Shown here: positions 32,592 to 41,356 of the stretch, one piece after another
Position numbering within the stretch: position 1 is the first letter of the stretch
Layout of the letters: each line of letters begins with the position of its first letter
Origin: Youngiibacter fragilis 232.1
Lineage (GTDB): Bacteria; Bacillota; Clostridia; Clostridiales; Clostridiaceae
Direction of reading: 5' to 3'
DNA: 64,000 nucleotides
Assembly (NCBI RefSeq): GCF_000495435.3
Contig: NZ_AXUN02000189.1
Span: 1-64,000, forward strand
Notes under the pieces: generated by a model
Told to the model about the DNA's origin: nothing
Seen by the model: only the letters and a program-made list of their open reading frames with translations
The model's database searches: none
Position numbers and translations under genes: made by a program

Positions 32592-33902
32592 ATGGAGAAA
32601 GAAAAGAATGCAAAGGACGGGGCCATGCGCTCGGTTAAGACCATGGAAGCAGCGAGGATCGCAAGCACATACCAGAAGGAATGGTTCGCCGGGATACACG
32701 ACAGGGTAAATGCAGGTGAGGATTTCGCGTACATCAATGCGGATGTCCCCATGGAGATCCTGAGAGCCATGGACATCCCCTTCGTTGTAAACCAGTGGTG
32801 GGCGGCCATATGCTCGGCAAAGCAGCTGTCCAGCAAATACTTCGCTCTGCTGAAGGAAGCTAACTACAGGGATGACCTGTGCTCATACTGTGCAACTGCA
32901 TTCGCAGGGTCCCTTGATCCGGACAAGAGCGACGGGCCATGGAATGGGCTGCCGAAGCCTACAATGGCAATAACAAGGCTAACCTGCGACTCACAGGGAA
33001 AGATCTTCGAGCTCTTCGCGAACAGATACGGTGCCGAATTCTATCCTATGGAAAACACCGTGCCGCTTTCAGTGCCTGAAAAATGGTGGGAGAAGGCAGA
33101 GGACAGATGGGAGGAGCTTTATTCCGAGGAGAGGCTTGATACGGCAGTTGAAGAGCTTAAGAGGCTCATTGCCTTCCTTGAGATAAAGACAGGCAGGATG
33201 TTCGATGAGAACAAGCTCATCGAGGTCATGAACCTCGTCAACGAACAGGAAAGATACTACAAGATGGCCAGGAACCTCATTGCGGAAAGATGCCCGGCGC
33301 CGGCTGTGATCACGGACACGATAAATGCTGTGATGCAGGCACAGTGGCAGAGAGGCACAAGATGGGCAGCGGACCATGCAAAATTCTTCTACAATGAGAT
33401 TGAGCAAAGGGTAAAGGACGATTACAAGGCAGTCCCCAATGAGAAGATCAGGCTCATGTGGATAGGACGCGGACTATGGTTCAACCTGGGCTTCTACCAG
33501 TATTTCGAGGAAAAGTACGGAGCCGCATTCATATGGTCAATGTATCTTGCTATGGGAGCAGACGCCTATATAAGGAACGGAGTCGAGAAGGACCCGCTAA
33601 GGGCCCTTGCGGCAAGATTCATAGGAATGGAGGACTTTCTCCATATGCCTCCATGGAACGCTGAGTGGTTCATATCTGAGGCTCAGCACAACAAGATTGA
33701 CGGAGTGGTGTACCTGGTACCTGAAAACTGCATGCAGGCGGTTGAAGGCTCATACTTCATAACAAAGATGATGGAGGATGCGGGAATCCCGGTACTTCAG
33801 CTGAAGGCTGACCCGGTAGACCCGAGAAAGTGGAACCAGGACAGCATGACAAAGGTAGTAAGTGAATTCATCGAAACAAGAATAATAAGGCAGGAGGACT
33901 AA
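32592..33902 (+). CDS. 2-hydroxyacyl-CoA dehydratase / benzoyl-CoA reductase family subunit
   Basis: Partner of the preceding subunit, 436 residues. Unlike that one it keeps the three cysteines that align with the cluster ligands of the alpha subunit at 14292: YRDDLCSYC, TRLTCDSQGK and VPENCMQAVEG. The heterodimer should thus carry a single cluster. Sequence between the motifs is clearly diverged from the first set. No activator lies beside it, so it must use the one at 13495 or one elsewhere. The CoA-transferase gene begins one base after its stop. Confidence 0.88.
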   Translation: MEKEKNAKDGAMRSVKTMEAARIASTYQKEWFAGIHDRVNAGEDFAYINADVPMEILRAMDIPFVVNQWWAAICSAKQLSSKYFALLKEANYRDDLCSYCATAFAGSLDPDKSDGPWNGLPKPTMAITRLTCDSQGKIFELFANRYGAEFYPMENTVPLSVPEKWWEKAEDRWEELYSEERLDTAVEELKRLIAFLEIKTGRMFDENKLIEVMNLVNEQERYYKMARNLIAERCPAPAVITDTINAVMQAQWQRGTRWAADHAKFFYNEIEQRVKDDYKAVPNEKIRLMWIGRGLWFNLGFYQYFEEKYGAAFIWSMYLAMGADAYIRNGVEKDPLRALAARFIGMEDFLHMPPWNAEWFISEAQHNKIDGVVYLVPENCMQAVEGSYFITKMMEDAGIPVLQLKADPVDPRKWNQDSMTKVVSEFIETRIIRQED

Positions 33903-33903
33903 T

Positions 33904-35121
33904 ATGGCAGGAATAGGACCGCTTTCAGGATACAAGGTATTAGATTTCACCCAGTTCGAGTCGGGAACAGTTTGCACTGAGACTCTGGCTTGGCTTGGCG
34001 CAGAAGTATGGAAGGTCGAAAGGCCGGTAAAGGGGGAGCTTGGCAGATATTCCGTTGAAGAGCCTTCAGTCGATGCGGTGGGCTTTGTCATACTCAACAT
34101 GAACAAGGAGTCGATAACCTGCAACCTCAAGGACCCTGAAGGGCTGAGGCTCATAAGGAAGCTGGTGGAACAGGTAGATGTGGTGGTTGAGAATATGGGT
34201 CCCGGGTCCATGGAGAAGCTCGGGCTTGGATACGAGGACTGCAGGAAGCTCAACGAGAAGATAGTATATGCCCAGATAAAGGGATTCGGAACAGACGGAC
34301 CTTATGCCGAATACCCGGCATTCAATCCAATAGCAGCTGCTGTTGGAGGCATGCCTGCGGTAACAGGACAGCCTGGCGAAATGCCTGTACAGTCGGGACT
34401 TAACCTTGCTGATTCAGGGGCTGGCTACATGTGCGCATTGTCCGTTATTGCTGCTCTCCTGCAGAAGGAGAAGCAGGGGATCGGGCAGAAGATCGAAGTT
34501 GCGATGCAGGACGTGGTCATTGGTTTCGGAAGGTCAAACTGGGAGCCGTACTACAGGACAGGAAAGCCTCCTAAGAGGGTAGGCAACGGAATGCCTCTCG
34601 AGGATGTCGCACCTGCAGGGATGTATGCCTGCAAGCCATATGGCGAGAATGACTATGTTCATATCTATTGCTCCAGGCATCCTGGCAGCAAGCAGTTCGA
34701 GAACCTTTGCAATGTGATCGGAAGAAGCGACCTGCTTGAGGACACAAGGTTCAAGACCCCAAGGTCCAGATACCTTTACAAGGACATCCTTAATCCGATC
34801 ATAGAGGGATGGACGAGGGAGCATACGAAACAGGAAGCCATGGATATCCTTTGCAGGGCTGATATCCCTGCAGGTGCTGTCTTCGACTGCGACGACATAA
34901 CAAATGATGAGTATCTCAGGAGAAGAGGGACCATGGTAGAGATAGACCACTCGAAGAGGGGTACTCTGGTGATACCGGGTTTTGCACCAAGGATGTCTGA
35001 AAACCACGTGGAGTACAGGGTGTCACCAGAGCTTGGAAGCTATAACGAGAAGGTATTCAAGGAATACGCAGGTCTCTCAGATGAGGAATATGAAGCTCTG
35101 AAGGCAAGGCATATAATATAG
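33904..35121 (+). CDS. CaiB/BaiF family CoA-transferase with Asn at the catalytic Asp site
   Basis: The 405-residue protein has the CaiB fold signatures (GYKVLDFTQFESG at the start, IKGFGTDGPYAEYPAF in the middle). At the position of the catalytic Asp (Asp146 of the paralogue at 16701, in PGFDFTA) it has Asn141, in PAFNPIAAA. Class III CoA-transferases form an aspartyl-CoA anhydride at that residue, so either chemistry differs, another Asp serves, or the protein works with a partner. It ends the second dehydratase operon, directly after the partner subunits. Confidence 0.85.
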   Translation: MAGIGPLSGYKVLDFTQFESGTVCTETLAWLGAEVWKVERPVKGELGRYSVEEPSVDAVGFVILNMNKESITCNLKDPEGLRLIRKLVEQVDVVVENMGPGSMEKLGLGYEDCRKLNEKIVYAQIKGFGTDGPYAEYPAFNPIAAAVGGMPAVTGQPGEMPVQSGLNLADSGAGYMCALSVIAALLQKEKQGIGQKIEVAMQDVVIGFGRSNWEPYYRTGKPPKRVGNGMPLEDVAPAGMYACKPYGENDYVHIYCSRHPGSKQFENLCNVIGRSDLLEDTRFKTPRSRYLYKDILNPIIEGWTREHTKQEAMDILCRADIPAGAVFDCDDITNDEYLRRRGTMVEIDHSKRGTLVIPGFAPRMSENHVEYRVSPELGSYNEKVFKEYAGLSDEEYEALKARHII

Positions 35122-35187
35122 GGGCTGATGACTCGTGCAAGACCAGTTGGGGAACATCTGTATAGTAAAGTGGTTAAAGAAGCACAA

Positions 35188-35225
35188 CAGTGAAGGATCC
35201 TGGGTTTTCCCCGGATCCTTCACTG
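35188..35225. terminator. hairpin terminator after the second dehydratase operon
   Basis: CAGTGAAGGATCC (35188-35200) and GGATCCTTCACTG (35213-35225) form a perfect 13-bp stem, with an extra GGG/CCC pairing in the loop. It lies between convergent genes. Only a short CTTTG follows on the plus strand. Confidence 0.65.
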
Positions 35226-35265
35226 CTTTGATGAACGGATTTTGCCGAATAAAGATGGATTAAGC

Positions 35266-35303
35266 AAAACCATGCAATCTCTGTATCAGGAGTGCATGGT
35301 TTT
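35266..35303. terminator. hairpin terminator facing the second PucR gene
   Basis: AAAACCATGCA (35266-35276) pairs with TGCATGGTTTT (35293-35303). It lies immediately downstream of the minus-strand regulator and can act in either direction because the stem itself carries the A and T runs. Confidence 0.55.
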
Positions 35304-35305
35304 CA

Positions 35306-36895
35306 CTAGTTGAACTTGATTTCCCAGGGGTCTATCTTCTTGTAATCCTGAAGATACTTTATCGCAAGATATGAAAACATGAGGTTAAGCCTGAAGGTGC
35401 CATCGTTCAGGCTATGGTTGACAAGCGATTCTATCTTGTCGATCTTGTAGAGCATGGTATTCCTGTGAAGGTTCAGCTGCTTTGCTGTCTTCGTTGAATT
35501 GCAGTCGTTCATCAGGTATGCATACAGGACATCGGCAAGGTTCGTATTGTGCTTCCTGTCGTAATGTACCAGCCATAGTATTGCAGGGTCGCATAGGTAG
35601 ATCAGGTTGCCATGGTTGTATTTTGTCCTGAAGTTTACGCTGCACATGTCGATGATGTCCATCAGCCGGACCTCTTCATAGTAATAAATGAGCTTATTGC
35701 TGTCAGCTGTGAAGTTCTTTCCGAACTTGATTGCACTCTTGCACTGGAGGTAAAAGGTGTTCATGAAGAGATAGTGCTTTGAAGGATTGGATATTCCGAT
35801 ACGTGCACCATATTTTCTGAGTAGTCCTGTGACTGCTTCCTGGTCGAAGGTGCACCTGTCAAACTGATTCTGCTGACACCATATTATTATGTCGTCAAGG
35901 TAAGTCGTTACTATCGAATTGGGTATGAGCCTCTCCAGCTGGTTTACGATAAAGTTTATGGGAGCCGGTGAGAGGGGGATTGAATCAAATTCGACCAGCA
36001 TTATGAGATAGATCTTCTTCAGCTTGAGATTCATGAATTCAAGCCTTGTTTTTATTTCATCCATGTTCTCGATCTTAAGCTCGATAAGGTCCGATACCAG
36101 GCTCTGGAAAGCCGAGTTGCCGCTGTAATTCCCAATACCGGTGCCTGTGGTCAGTTGATTTTTCAAGGCTGCCCCAAGTATCGAACTGAAATTAAGGATC
36201 CTATACATGCTCTCGACGTCATGGGATACAAAAAAGAGATACCCGATATTCTTGAGATGATAGCTGATCGATGAGACGACTATCGATGTGCCGTCCTTGC
36301 AGGGGATTGTCAGTGTCGAATCCTCGAATTCCGCTGCCTTCCTTGCTTCAAGCACCATGTCCATGTACGGACCTGTCAGATAGCCTACCTTAGTCAGTTC
36401 ATCCATGAAGGAACTGGATTTCTCTCCTTTTGCACTGAAGCTTCTCAATGAGTAGCCCGAGGAGACGAATGCAAGCTGACAGCCCACCATTTCAGATCCC
36501 TTGTCGATGAGCTGCTGGCAGCTTGATGACTCTAGTTCAAGTATCCTGAACCTGTTTTCCCAGCCGGAATAGCAGCTCAGTACCTCGCTAAGATTGTTGT
36601 ACAGGCAGAAGGGGTCCATTGCTGAATGCAGGACGCTGCCATTGAACTGCCGCACAGACACATCTTGAAGCTTTACATCCCTGGTAAGAACAAGTATTGA
36701 AGGAAACGGCAGCTTGAATATGTCAATACTGTCGATATCCCTCTGAGAGGTGACTATATAAAGGGTCCTTGGCTGCATTACCGTAGCTGCAGTCATGAAC
36801 TCTATCTTCTGTATTGATTCGAATTCCCGCAAATTTGTATGCGTGTCAAAAAAAGACAATTTCGGATTATTTGTAAGCAAATGTATATTTTGCAT
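35306..36895 (-). CDS. PucR/CdaR-type transcriptional regulator
   Basis: A 529-residue paralogue of the regulator at 21848, with the same C-terminal helix-turn-helix (NSTKTAKQLNLHRNTMLYKI). I chose the ATG at 36895, six bases after GGGGG; a TTG four codons earlier is less likely. It is convergent with the second dehydratase operon and follows a LysR gene on the same strand with a 51-base gap. The two PucR genes bracket the glycyl radical cluster, which suggests a shared or split regulatory role. Confidence 0.83.
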   Translation of the reverse strand: MQNIHLLTNNPKLSFFDTHTNLREFESIQKIEFMTAATVMQPRTLYIVTSQRDIDSIDIFKLPFPSILVLTRDVKLQDVSVRQFNGSVLHSAMDPFCLYNNLSEVLSCYSGWENRFRILELESSSCQQLIDKGSEMVGCQLAFVSSGYSLRSFSAKGEKSSSFMDELTKVGYLTGPYMDMVLEARKAAEFEDSTLTIPCKDGTSIVVSSISYHLKNIGYLFFVSHDVESMYRILNFSSILGAALKNQLTTGTGIGNYSGNSAFQSLVSDLIELKIENMDEIKTRLEFMNLKLKKIYLIMLVEFDSIPLSPAPINFIVNQLERLIPNSIVTTYLDDIIIWCQQNQFDRCTFDQEAVTGLLRKYGARIGISNPSKHYLFMNTFYLQCKSAIKFGKNFTADSNKLIYYYEEVRLMDIIDMCSVNFRTKYNHGNLIYLCDPAILWLVHYDRKHNTNLADVLYAYLMNDCNSTKTAKQLNLHRNTMLYKIDKIESLVNHSLNDGTFRLNLMFSYLAIKYLQDYKKIDPWEIKFN

Positions 36896-36946
36896 AATAA
36901 CCCCCAATCAGGAGACTTCCCGTATCTCTGGTATCCTTTTAAACGG

Positions 36947-37852
36947 CTATAAGACTGCTTCTGAAGGAAGCATCCTTTCTTCCAGGTAATTCATGAATAT
37001 TGTCCCTGGCTTATAGTTATAGCCCTTCTTGTAAATCAGGCCTATCTTTATCTCTTCTTCCACACTGTCATCGACATGAATTACGTGGAAGCTGGCATAA
37101 TCTTCCGGTGACAGGAACATTTCCGGAAGTATTGCAACCATATCTGAGTGGAGCAGGGTTGAACGGATAAGCTCCTTGGATGTGCACTTCAGGAGAATGT
37201 TGGGTGTGAAATGGTAGTTAAGGCACTCCTGAATCAACGATGATGTGAAGCTGAAACGCTCGGACAGTTCAACGAATCGCTCTGCCCGTATAGAATCGAA
37301 GGTTATCCTGCTGAGGGTGGCTATTGGATGGTTTTTCCTGCAGACAAGCACCTTCTTGCTTCTTATTGATGGAAGGTAGGTAACTCCAATAACCGGTGTT
37401 TCGGTTGGATTGACTACCAGGCCGATATCTATCTTGTTATTTATAAGCAGGTTATGTACCTCGCTTGAACCTTCTTCCCTGAGTGCCAGGTTTATGTTTG
37501 GATAATCCTGGATGAAGTTCACGAGATTCGGTATATATTCGCTGTTTGCCAGAAGCTGAGTTATGCCGAGCCTGATCCTTCCGGACATGGTTTCCCCGGT
37601 CTTCTGGAACGAATCCAGAAAATGGTGATAACTTTCCATGAACTCCTTGGTCTTTCCAAGCAGGTCCATTCCTGCGGGAGTCAGGGAAAGTGTCTTGTTC
37701 TTGTATATGAATACCGGTTCGCCGATTTCACGCTCCAGCTGCTTGATGGAGCTGCTAAGTGCAGGTTGGGAAACATACAACCTTTCAGCGGCCATGGAAT
37801 AGTTCCTGACCTGTGCGATCTCCAAAAAATACTTCAATTGCCTTATTTCCAT
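36947..37852 (-). CDS. LysR-type transcriptional regulator
   Basis: The 301-residue protein has the standard N-terminal winged helix (MEIRQLKYFLEIAQVRNYSM, then AERLYVSQPALSSSIKQLE) and a periplasmic-binding-like effector domain. AGGTGG lies seven bases before the ATG. It is divergent from the acyl-CoA ligase gene at 38037, and LysR regulators typically control the divergent unit, although the strongest palindrome in that interval matches the site near the PadR gene instead. It may also be co-transcribed with the PucR gene downstream. Confidence 0.92.
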   Translation of the reverse strand: MEIRQLKYFLEIAQVRNYSMAAERLYVSQPALSSSIKQLEREIGEPVFIYKNKTLSLTPAGMDLLGKTKEFMESYHHFLDSFQKTGETMSGRIRLGITQLLANSEYIPNLVNFIQDYPNINLALREEGSSEVHNLLINNKIDIGLVVNPTETPVIGVTYLPSIRSKKVLVCRKNHPIATLSRITFDSIRAERFVELSERFSFTSSLIQECLNYHFTPNILLKCTSKELIRSTLLHSDMVAILPEMFLSPEDYASFHVIHVDDSVEEEIKIGLIYKKGYNYKPGTIFMNYLEERMLPSEAVL

Positions 37853-37906
37853 TTTTTACACCACCTGAAATCCATGTAGGCATACATGTAGACATGTCAA
37901 TTATAA

Positions 37907-37924
37907 CATGTAAACATTCACATG
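37907..37924 (+). promoter_or_regulatory. palindrome shared with the PadR-adjacent promoter
   Basis: CATGTAAACATTCACATG is an 18-bp imperfect palindrome matching 15 of 18 bases of the site at 44552-44569. Its right half covers the probable -35 box TTCACA (37918-37923), 17 bp before TATACG (37941-37946), the same geometry as at 44562-44590. ATGT-N8-ACAT is typical of PadR operators. More ATGT/ACAT half-sites lie just upstream (37873-37897). Confidence 0.65.
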
Positions 37925-38036
37925 TAAAATAAAAAATGGTTATACGCAGTAATAGATTTTCAGTATTAGACAGACCTTGTCTTCATCAATAGAATTGGAC
38001 CTGAGAAGTCAATATGACGATTGGTGAAGGTGAACT

Positions 38037-39596
38037 ATGGGTACTACATTTGGTGAATTCACAGAAAAGCTTGCAAGAAAATATGGAGACAAGACTGCAC
38101 TAGTATTCAGAGCTGATGAGCTTACATACAGGGACCTTGACCTCCTTTCGGACAGGATAATGCTTTTCTACCTTGGAAACGGAATAAGCAAAGGTACCCA
38201 TGTTGGGCTTCTGGCATCAAATTCAGCTGAGTGGGTGATACATTATCTCGCTCTCTGCAAGATTGGGGCAATAGCAGTACTGCTCAATACCCACCTTACA
38301 GGTGAGGAGCTCGCAAATGCACTCAATTATGCTGATGTGACATACCTGACATGTGGGGACAGGGCTGAAAAGGCAGAATTCAAAGTATGCCTGGACAAGA
38401 TAAACAGGGAGTCAGCCCCTAATCTGAAGCGGATATTCCACATTGGCCATGATCTTGGACATCTGCTGATGATGTACAAGGAGCCAGGCGAGCTGGAGGC
38501 TGAATACCTGAGAGGAAGGAAAGCGTCAGTTGAACAGGAGGACCCTGTGAACCTCATTTTCACATCGGGTACTATAGCCAAGCCAAAGGGTGTCCTTACC
38601 AGCGGATACCAGATGCTGACAGCGGCTGCTGAGGCAGCGAGGCATATGAGGCTGGGACCGGAAACAAGGATATGCTCCGTGCTTCCGCTTTATCATTGCT
38701 ACGGGCTTTCAGTGGACCTGCTTGCGGGACTTACAGCAGGAGGGACTATTTATTTACTTGAATCCTTCAGGTCGGCAGATGTCCTTGAATGCATTGAAAA
38801 GAACAGATGCACCGTGTTCAACGGAGTCACGACAATGTTCCTCGCCATGATGAGACACGAAAACAGGATGAACTACAAGATCAGCTCGCTCATTACCGGG
38901 ACGGTTGCGGGGTCTTATGTATCCCCAAATGAGTTCATGGAGATAAGCAGAAACTTTTCAATACCTCACCTGCAGATGTCATATGGCCAGACAGAAGCGA
39001 CAGCCGGGATAACCTTCTCTGGTTTCGATGAAAGCCTTGAGCGCAAATCGCACCATGTTGGGAAGCCGATCGAGGGAACCAGCCTTAGGATCAGTGGAGC
39101 TGATGGGCTGTCAGGGATTTCCGGGGAGATTGAGATCAAAGGCTTCAATGCAATGAAGGGGTACTACAGGATGAAGGATGAAACTGAAAAGACATTTACA
39201 GAAGATGGATGGATGAAGACAGGAGACCTTGGGATGCTGGATGAAGACGGAAACCTGCATATAACAGGGCGAGTGAAGGAACTCATCATAAGATGCGGTG
39301 AGAACATATCACCGGTTGAGGTAGAGAACTGCATCAGGAACTATCCGGGAATAGAAGATGTGAAGGTGATCGGAGTGCCTGCAGAGGTCATTCAGGAAAA
39401 GGTAGTCGCCTGTATCATACTCAGGAAGGGCTGGCGCATCAACGAGCAGCTCCTCATAAACCATATGAGGAAGCATCTTGCACAATTCAAGATACCTGAG
39501 ATTATCGAGTACTTCAGCGAATTTCCAATCGGACGGACTGGCAAGGTGAACACAGGTGAGCTTAAGAAAATGGTCATCGGGACACTGAAGGTATAG
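38037..39596 (+). CDS. AMP-dependent acyl-CoA ligase
   Basis: A member of the ANL superfamily that activates a free acid with ATP and CoA. The 519-residue protein has the phosphate loop LIFTSGTIAKPKGV, the core YGQTEATAG, the hinge region TGRVKELIIRCGENISP and the C-terminal catalytic Lys in GRTGKVNTG. All look intact. A short AAGGTGA precedes the ATG. It begins an operon of CoA-transferase, thiolase, reductase and hydratase genes under a probable PadR site. The acid is unknown; a phenolic or fatty acid would fit. Confidence 0.9.
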   Translation: MGTTFGEFTEKLARKYGDKTALVFRADELTYRDLDLLSDRIMLFYLGNGISKGTHVGLLASNSAEWVIHYLALCKIGAIAVLLNTHLTGEELANALNYADVTYLTCGDRAEKAEFKVCLDKINRESAPNLKRIFHIGHDLGHLLMMYKEPGELEAEYLRGRKASVEQEDPVNLIFTSGTIAKPKGVLTSGYQMLTAAAEAARHMRLGPETRICSVLPLYHCYGLSVDLLAGLTAGGTIYLLESFRSADVLECIEKNRCTVFNGVTTMFLAMMRHENRMNYKISSLITGTVAGSYVSPNEFMEISRNFSIPHLQMSYGQTEATAGITFSGFDESLERKSHHVGKPIEGTSLRISGADGLSGISGEIEIKGFNAMKGYYRMKDETEKTFTEDGWMKTGDLGMLDEDGNLHITGRVKELIIRCGENISPVEVENCIRNYPGIEDVKVIGVPAEVIQEKVVACIILRKGWRINEQLLINHMRKHLAQFKIPEIIEYFSEFPIGRTGKVNTGELKKMVIGTLKV

Positions 39597-39688
39597 ATTT
39601 TTCTGATAGCTGGCAATAAGACACCGGTATTATACAGGATTAGAAAGTGGATATATGATGAAGACAAGACTAAAGGGGGGAAACATAG

Positions 39689-41248
39689 TTGGCTAAGTAT
39701 ATTACAGCAAAGGAAGCTGCGCTTCTGGTAAACGACTTCGACACAGTAGGTATAGCAGCACAGGGTCTCGCAGGCTGGCCTGATGAGATCGGGGAAGCGA
39801 TGGCAGACAGATACAAAGAGGAAGGTCATCCTGCAAACCTGAAGATCAAGCAGGCATGCCATACCGGAGACTGGAAACAGAGAGGAACCACAAGGTTCGG
39901 CATCAAGGGCATGGTAAGAAGCTGGACAGGTGCACATATAGGCGGTTCGACGAAAATGTGCCAGCTGGCACTTGAAGAGGAGATCGCAACATACGCTCTA
40001 CCCCAGGGAGTAATAATCAACCTTTGGAGAGAGATTGCAGCCCACAGACCGGGACTGATCACAAAGGTCGGCATTGGAACCTACATAGACCCGAGAGTTG
40101 AAGGCGGCAAAATGAATGAGGCAGCCAGGCAGTCGGAAGACATAGTAAGGATGCTCAACATCGACAATGAAGACTACCTTTTCTTCCCAAGCTTCCCCGT
40201 GAACGTATGCATACTGAGGGGAACCACAGCTGATGAAAAGGGAAATGTCAGCATGGAAAAGGAGATGTTCCTCAACGAGGGCTACTCGCTTGCAGCAGCG
40301 ACGAGAAACACCGGAGGAATAGTCATAGTCCAGGTTGAATACAAGGTAAAGAATGGAGCGATCAAGCCAAAGGATGTCATGATTCCGGGAGCTCTTGTCG
40401 ACTACGTTGTCGTAGCGACTAAAGAGGAGGCATCATGGCAGACCGAAGGAAGATACTACAGCCCGGCATTTTCGGGTGAGCATCTTGTTCCGACAGGATC
40501 AATGCCGGTACTAGCCTTGGATGAAAAGAAGATCGTCGCAAGAAGATGCGCCAGGGAGCTCAAGAGCGGCATGATAGTGAACCTTGGAGTGGGAATGCCC
40601 GCCAACGTGGCTTCCATAGCAGCAGAGGAAGATTGCATAGATAAGATCACTCTGACTGTGGAAGGTGGAAGCTTCGGCGGAGTACCTGCAGCAAAGCCCG
40701 ATTTCGGTGCGGTATACAATTCGGAGGCAATAATCCTCCACAACCAGATGTTTGACTTCTACGATGGCGGCGGATTGGACCTTGCAGTCCTGGGACTTGC
40801 CCAGGTCGATGAGGACGGCAACCTGAATGTGAGCAAGTTCGGTCCGAAGTTCATGGGACCGGGCGGATTCATAAACATATCGCAGGCGTCGAAGAAGGTT
40901 GTATTCTGCGGAAGCTTCATGGTCGGTGCCAAGACCAGAGTGGAGGATGGAAAACTCATCATCGTCGAGGAAGGCACAGAAAAGAAATTCATGAAGAAGG
41001 TCGACCAGATCACCTTCAGCGGAAAGACAGCAGCGGCAAACAACAAGACAGTCCTCTATGTGACAGAAAGATGCGTATTACAGCTTACAAAGGATGGAAT
41101 GGAGCTGATTGAAGTTGCACCAGGGATTGACGTTGAAAAGGATATACTGGCAAACATGGAATTCAGGCCTCTTGTGAGCAAGGACCTGAAGACAATGGAT
41201 CCTGAGATATTCAATAAGACCTGGGGCAGCCTGAAGAGCATAGTATAG
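39689..41248 (+). CDS. acyl-CoA:carboxylate CoA-transferase (class I, propionate CoA-transferase type)
   Basis: The 519-residue chain is a fused alpha-beta class I CoA-transferase. The catalytic Glu is Glu325 in TVEGGSFGGVPA, close to the known position in propionate CoA-transferase; the usual motif is ESG, here EGG. It starts with TTG at 39689, eight bases after a strong AAAGGGGGG. It lies 92 bases after the ligase. A paralogue at 44638 resembles it closely at both ends. It probably moves CoA between the substrate acid and acetyl-CoA or a pathway product. Confidence 0.9.
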   Translation: MAKYITAKEAALLVNDFDTVGIAAQGLAGWPDEIGEAMADRYKEEGHPANLKIKQACHTGDWKQRGTTRFGIKGMVRSWTGAHIGGSTKMCQLALEEEIATYALPQGVIINLWREIAAHRPGLITKVGIGTYIDPRVEGGKMNEAARQSEDIVRMLNIDNEDYLFFPSFPVNVCILRGTTADEKGNVSMEKEMFLNEGYSLAAATRNTGGIVIVQVEYKVKNGAIKPKDVMIPGALVDYVVVATKEEASWQTEGRYYSPAFSGEHLVPTGSMPVLALDEKKIVARRCARELKSGMIVNLGVGMPANVASIAAEEDCIDKITLTVEGGSFGGVPAAKPDFGAVYNSEAIILHNQMFDFYDGGGLDLAVLGLAQVDEDGNLNVSKFGPKFMGPGGFINISQASKKVVFCGSFMVGAKTRVEDGKLIIVEEGTEKKFMKKVDQITFSGKTAAANNKTVLYVTERCVLQLTKDGMELIEVAPGIDVEKDILANMEFRPLVSKDLKTMDPEIFNKTWGSLKSIV

Positions 41249-41356
41249 CAGTCAGAAAAGACAAGAATGATTATAGAGAAACCTGAACAGTCACTTTAAG
41301 GGTTTAACAGGTAGGTAAAAGAACTATATAGATAACAGAGAAAAGGAGACAAGGAA

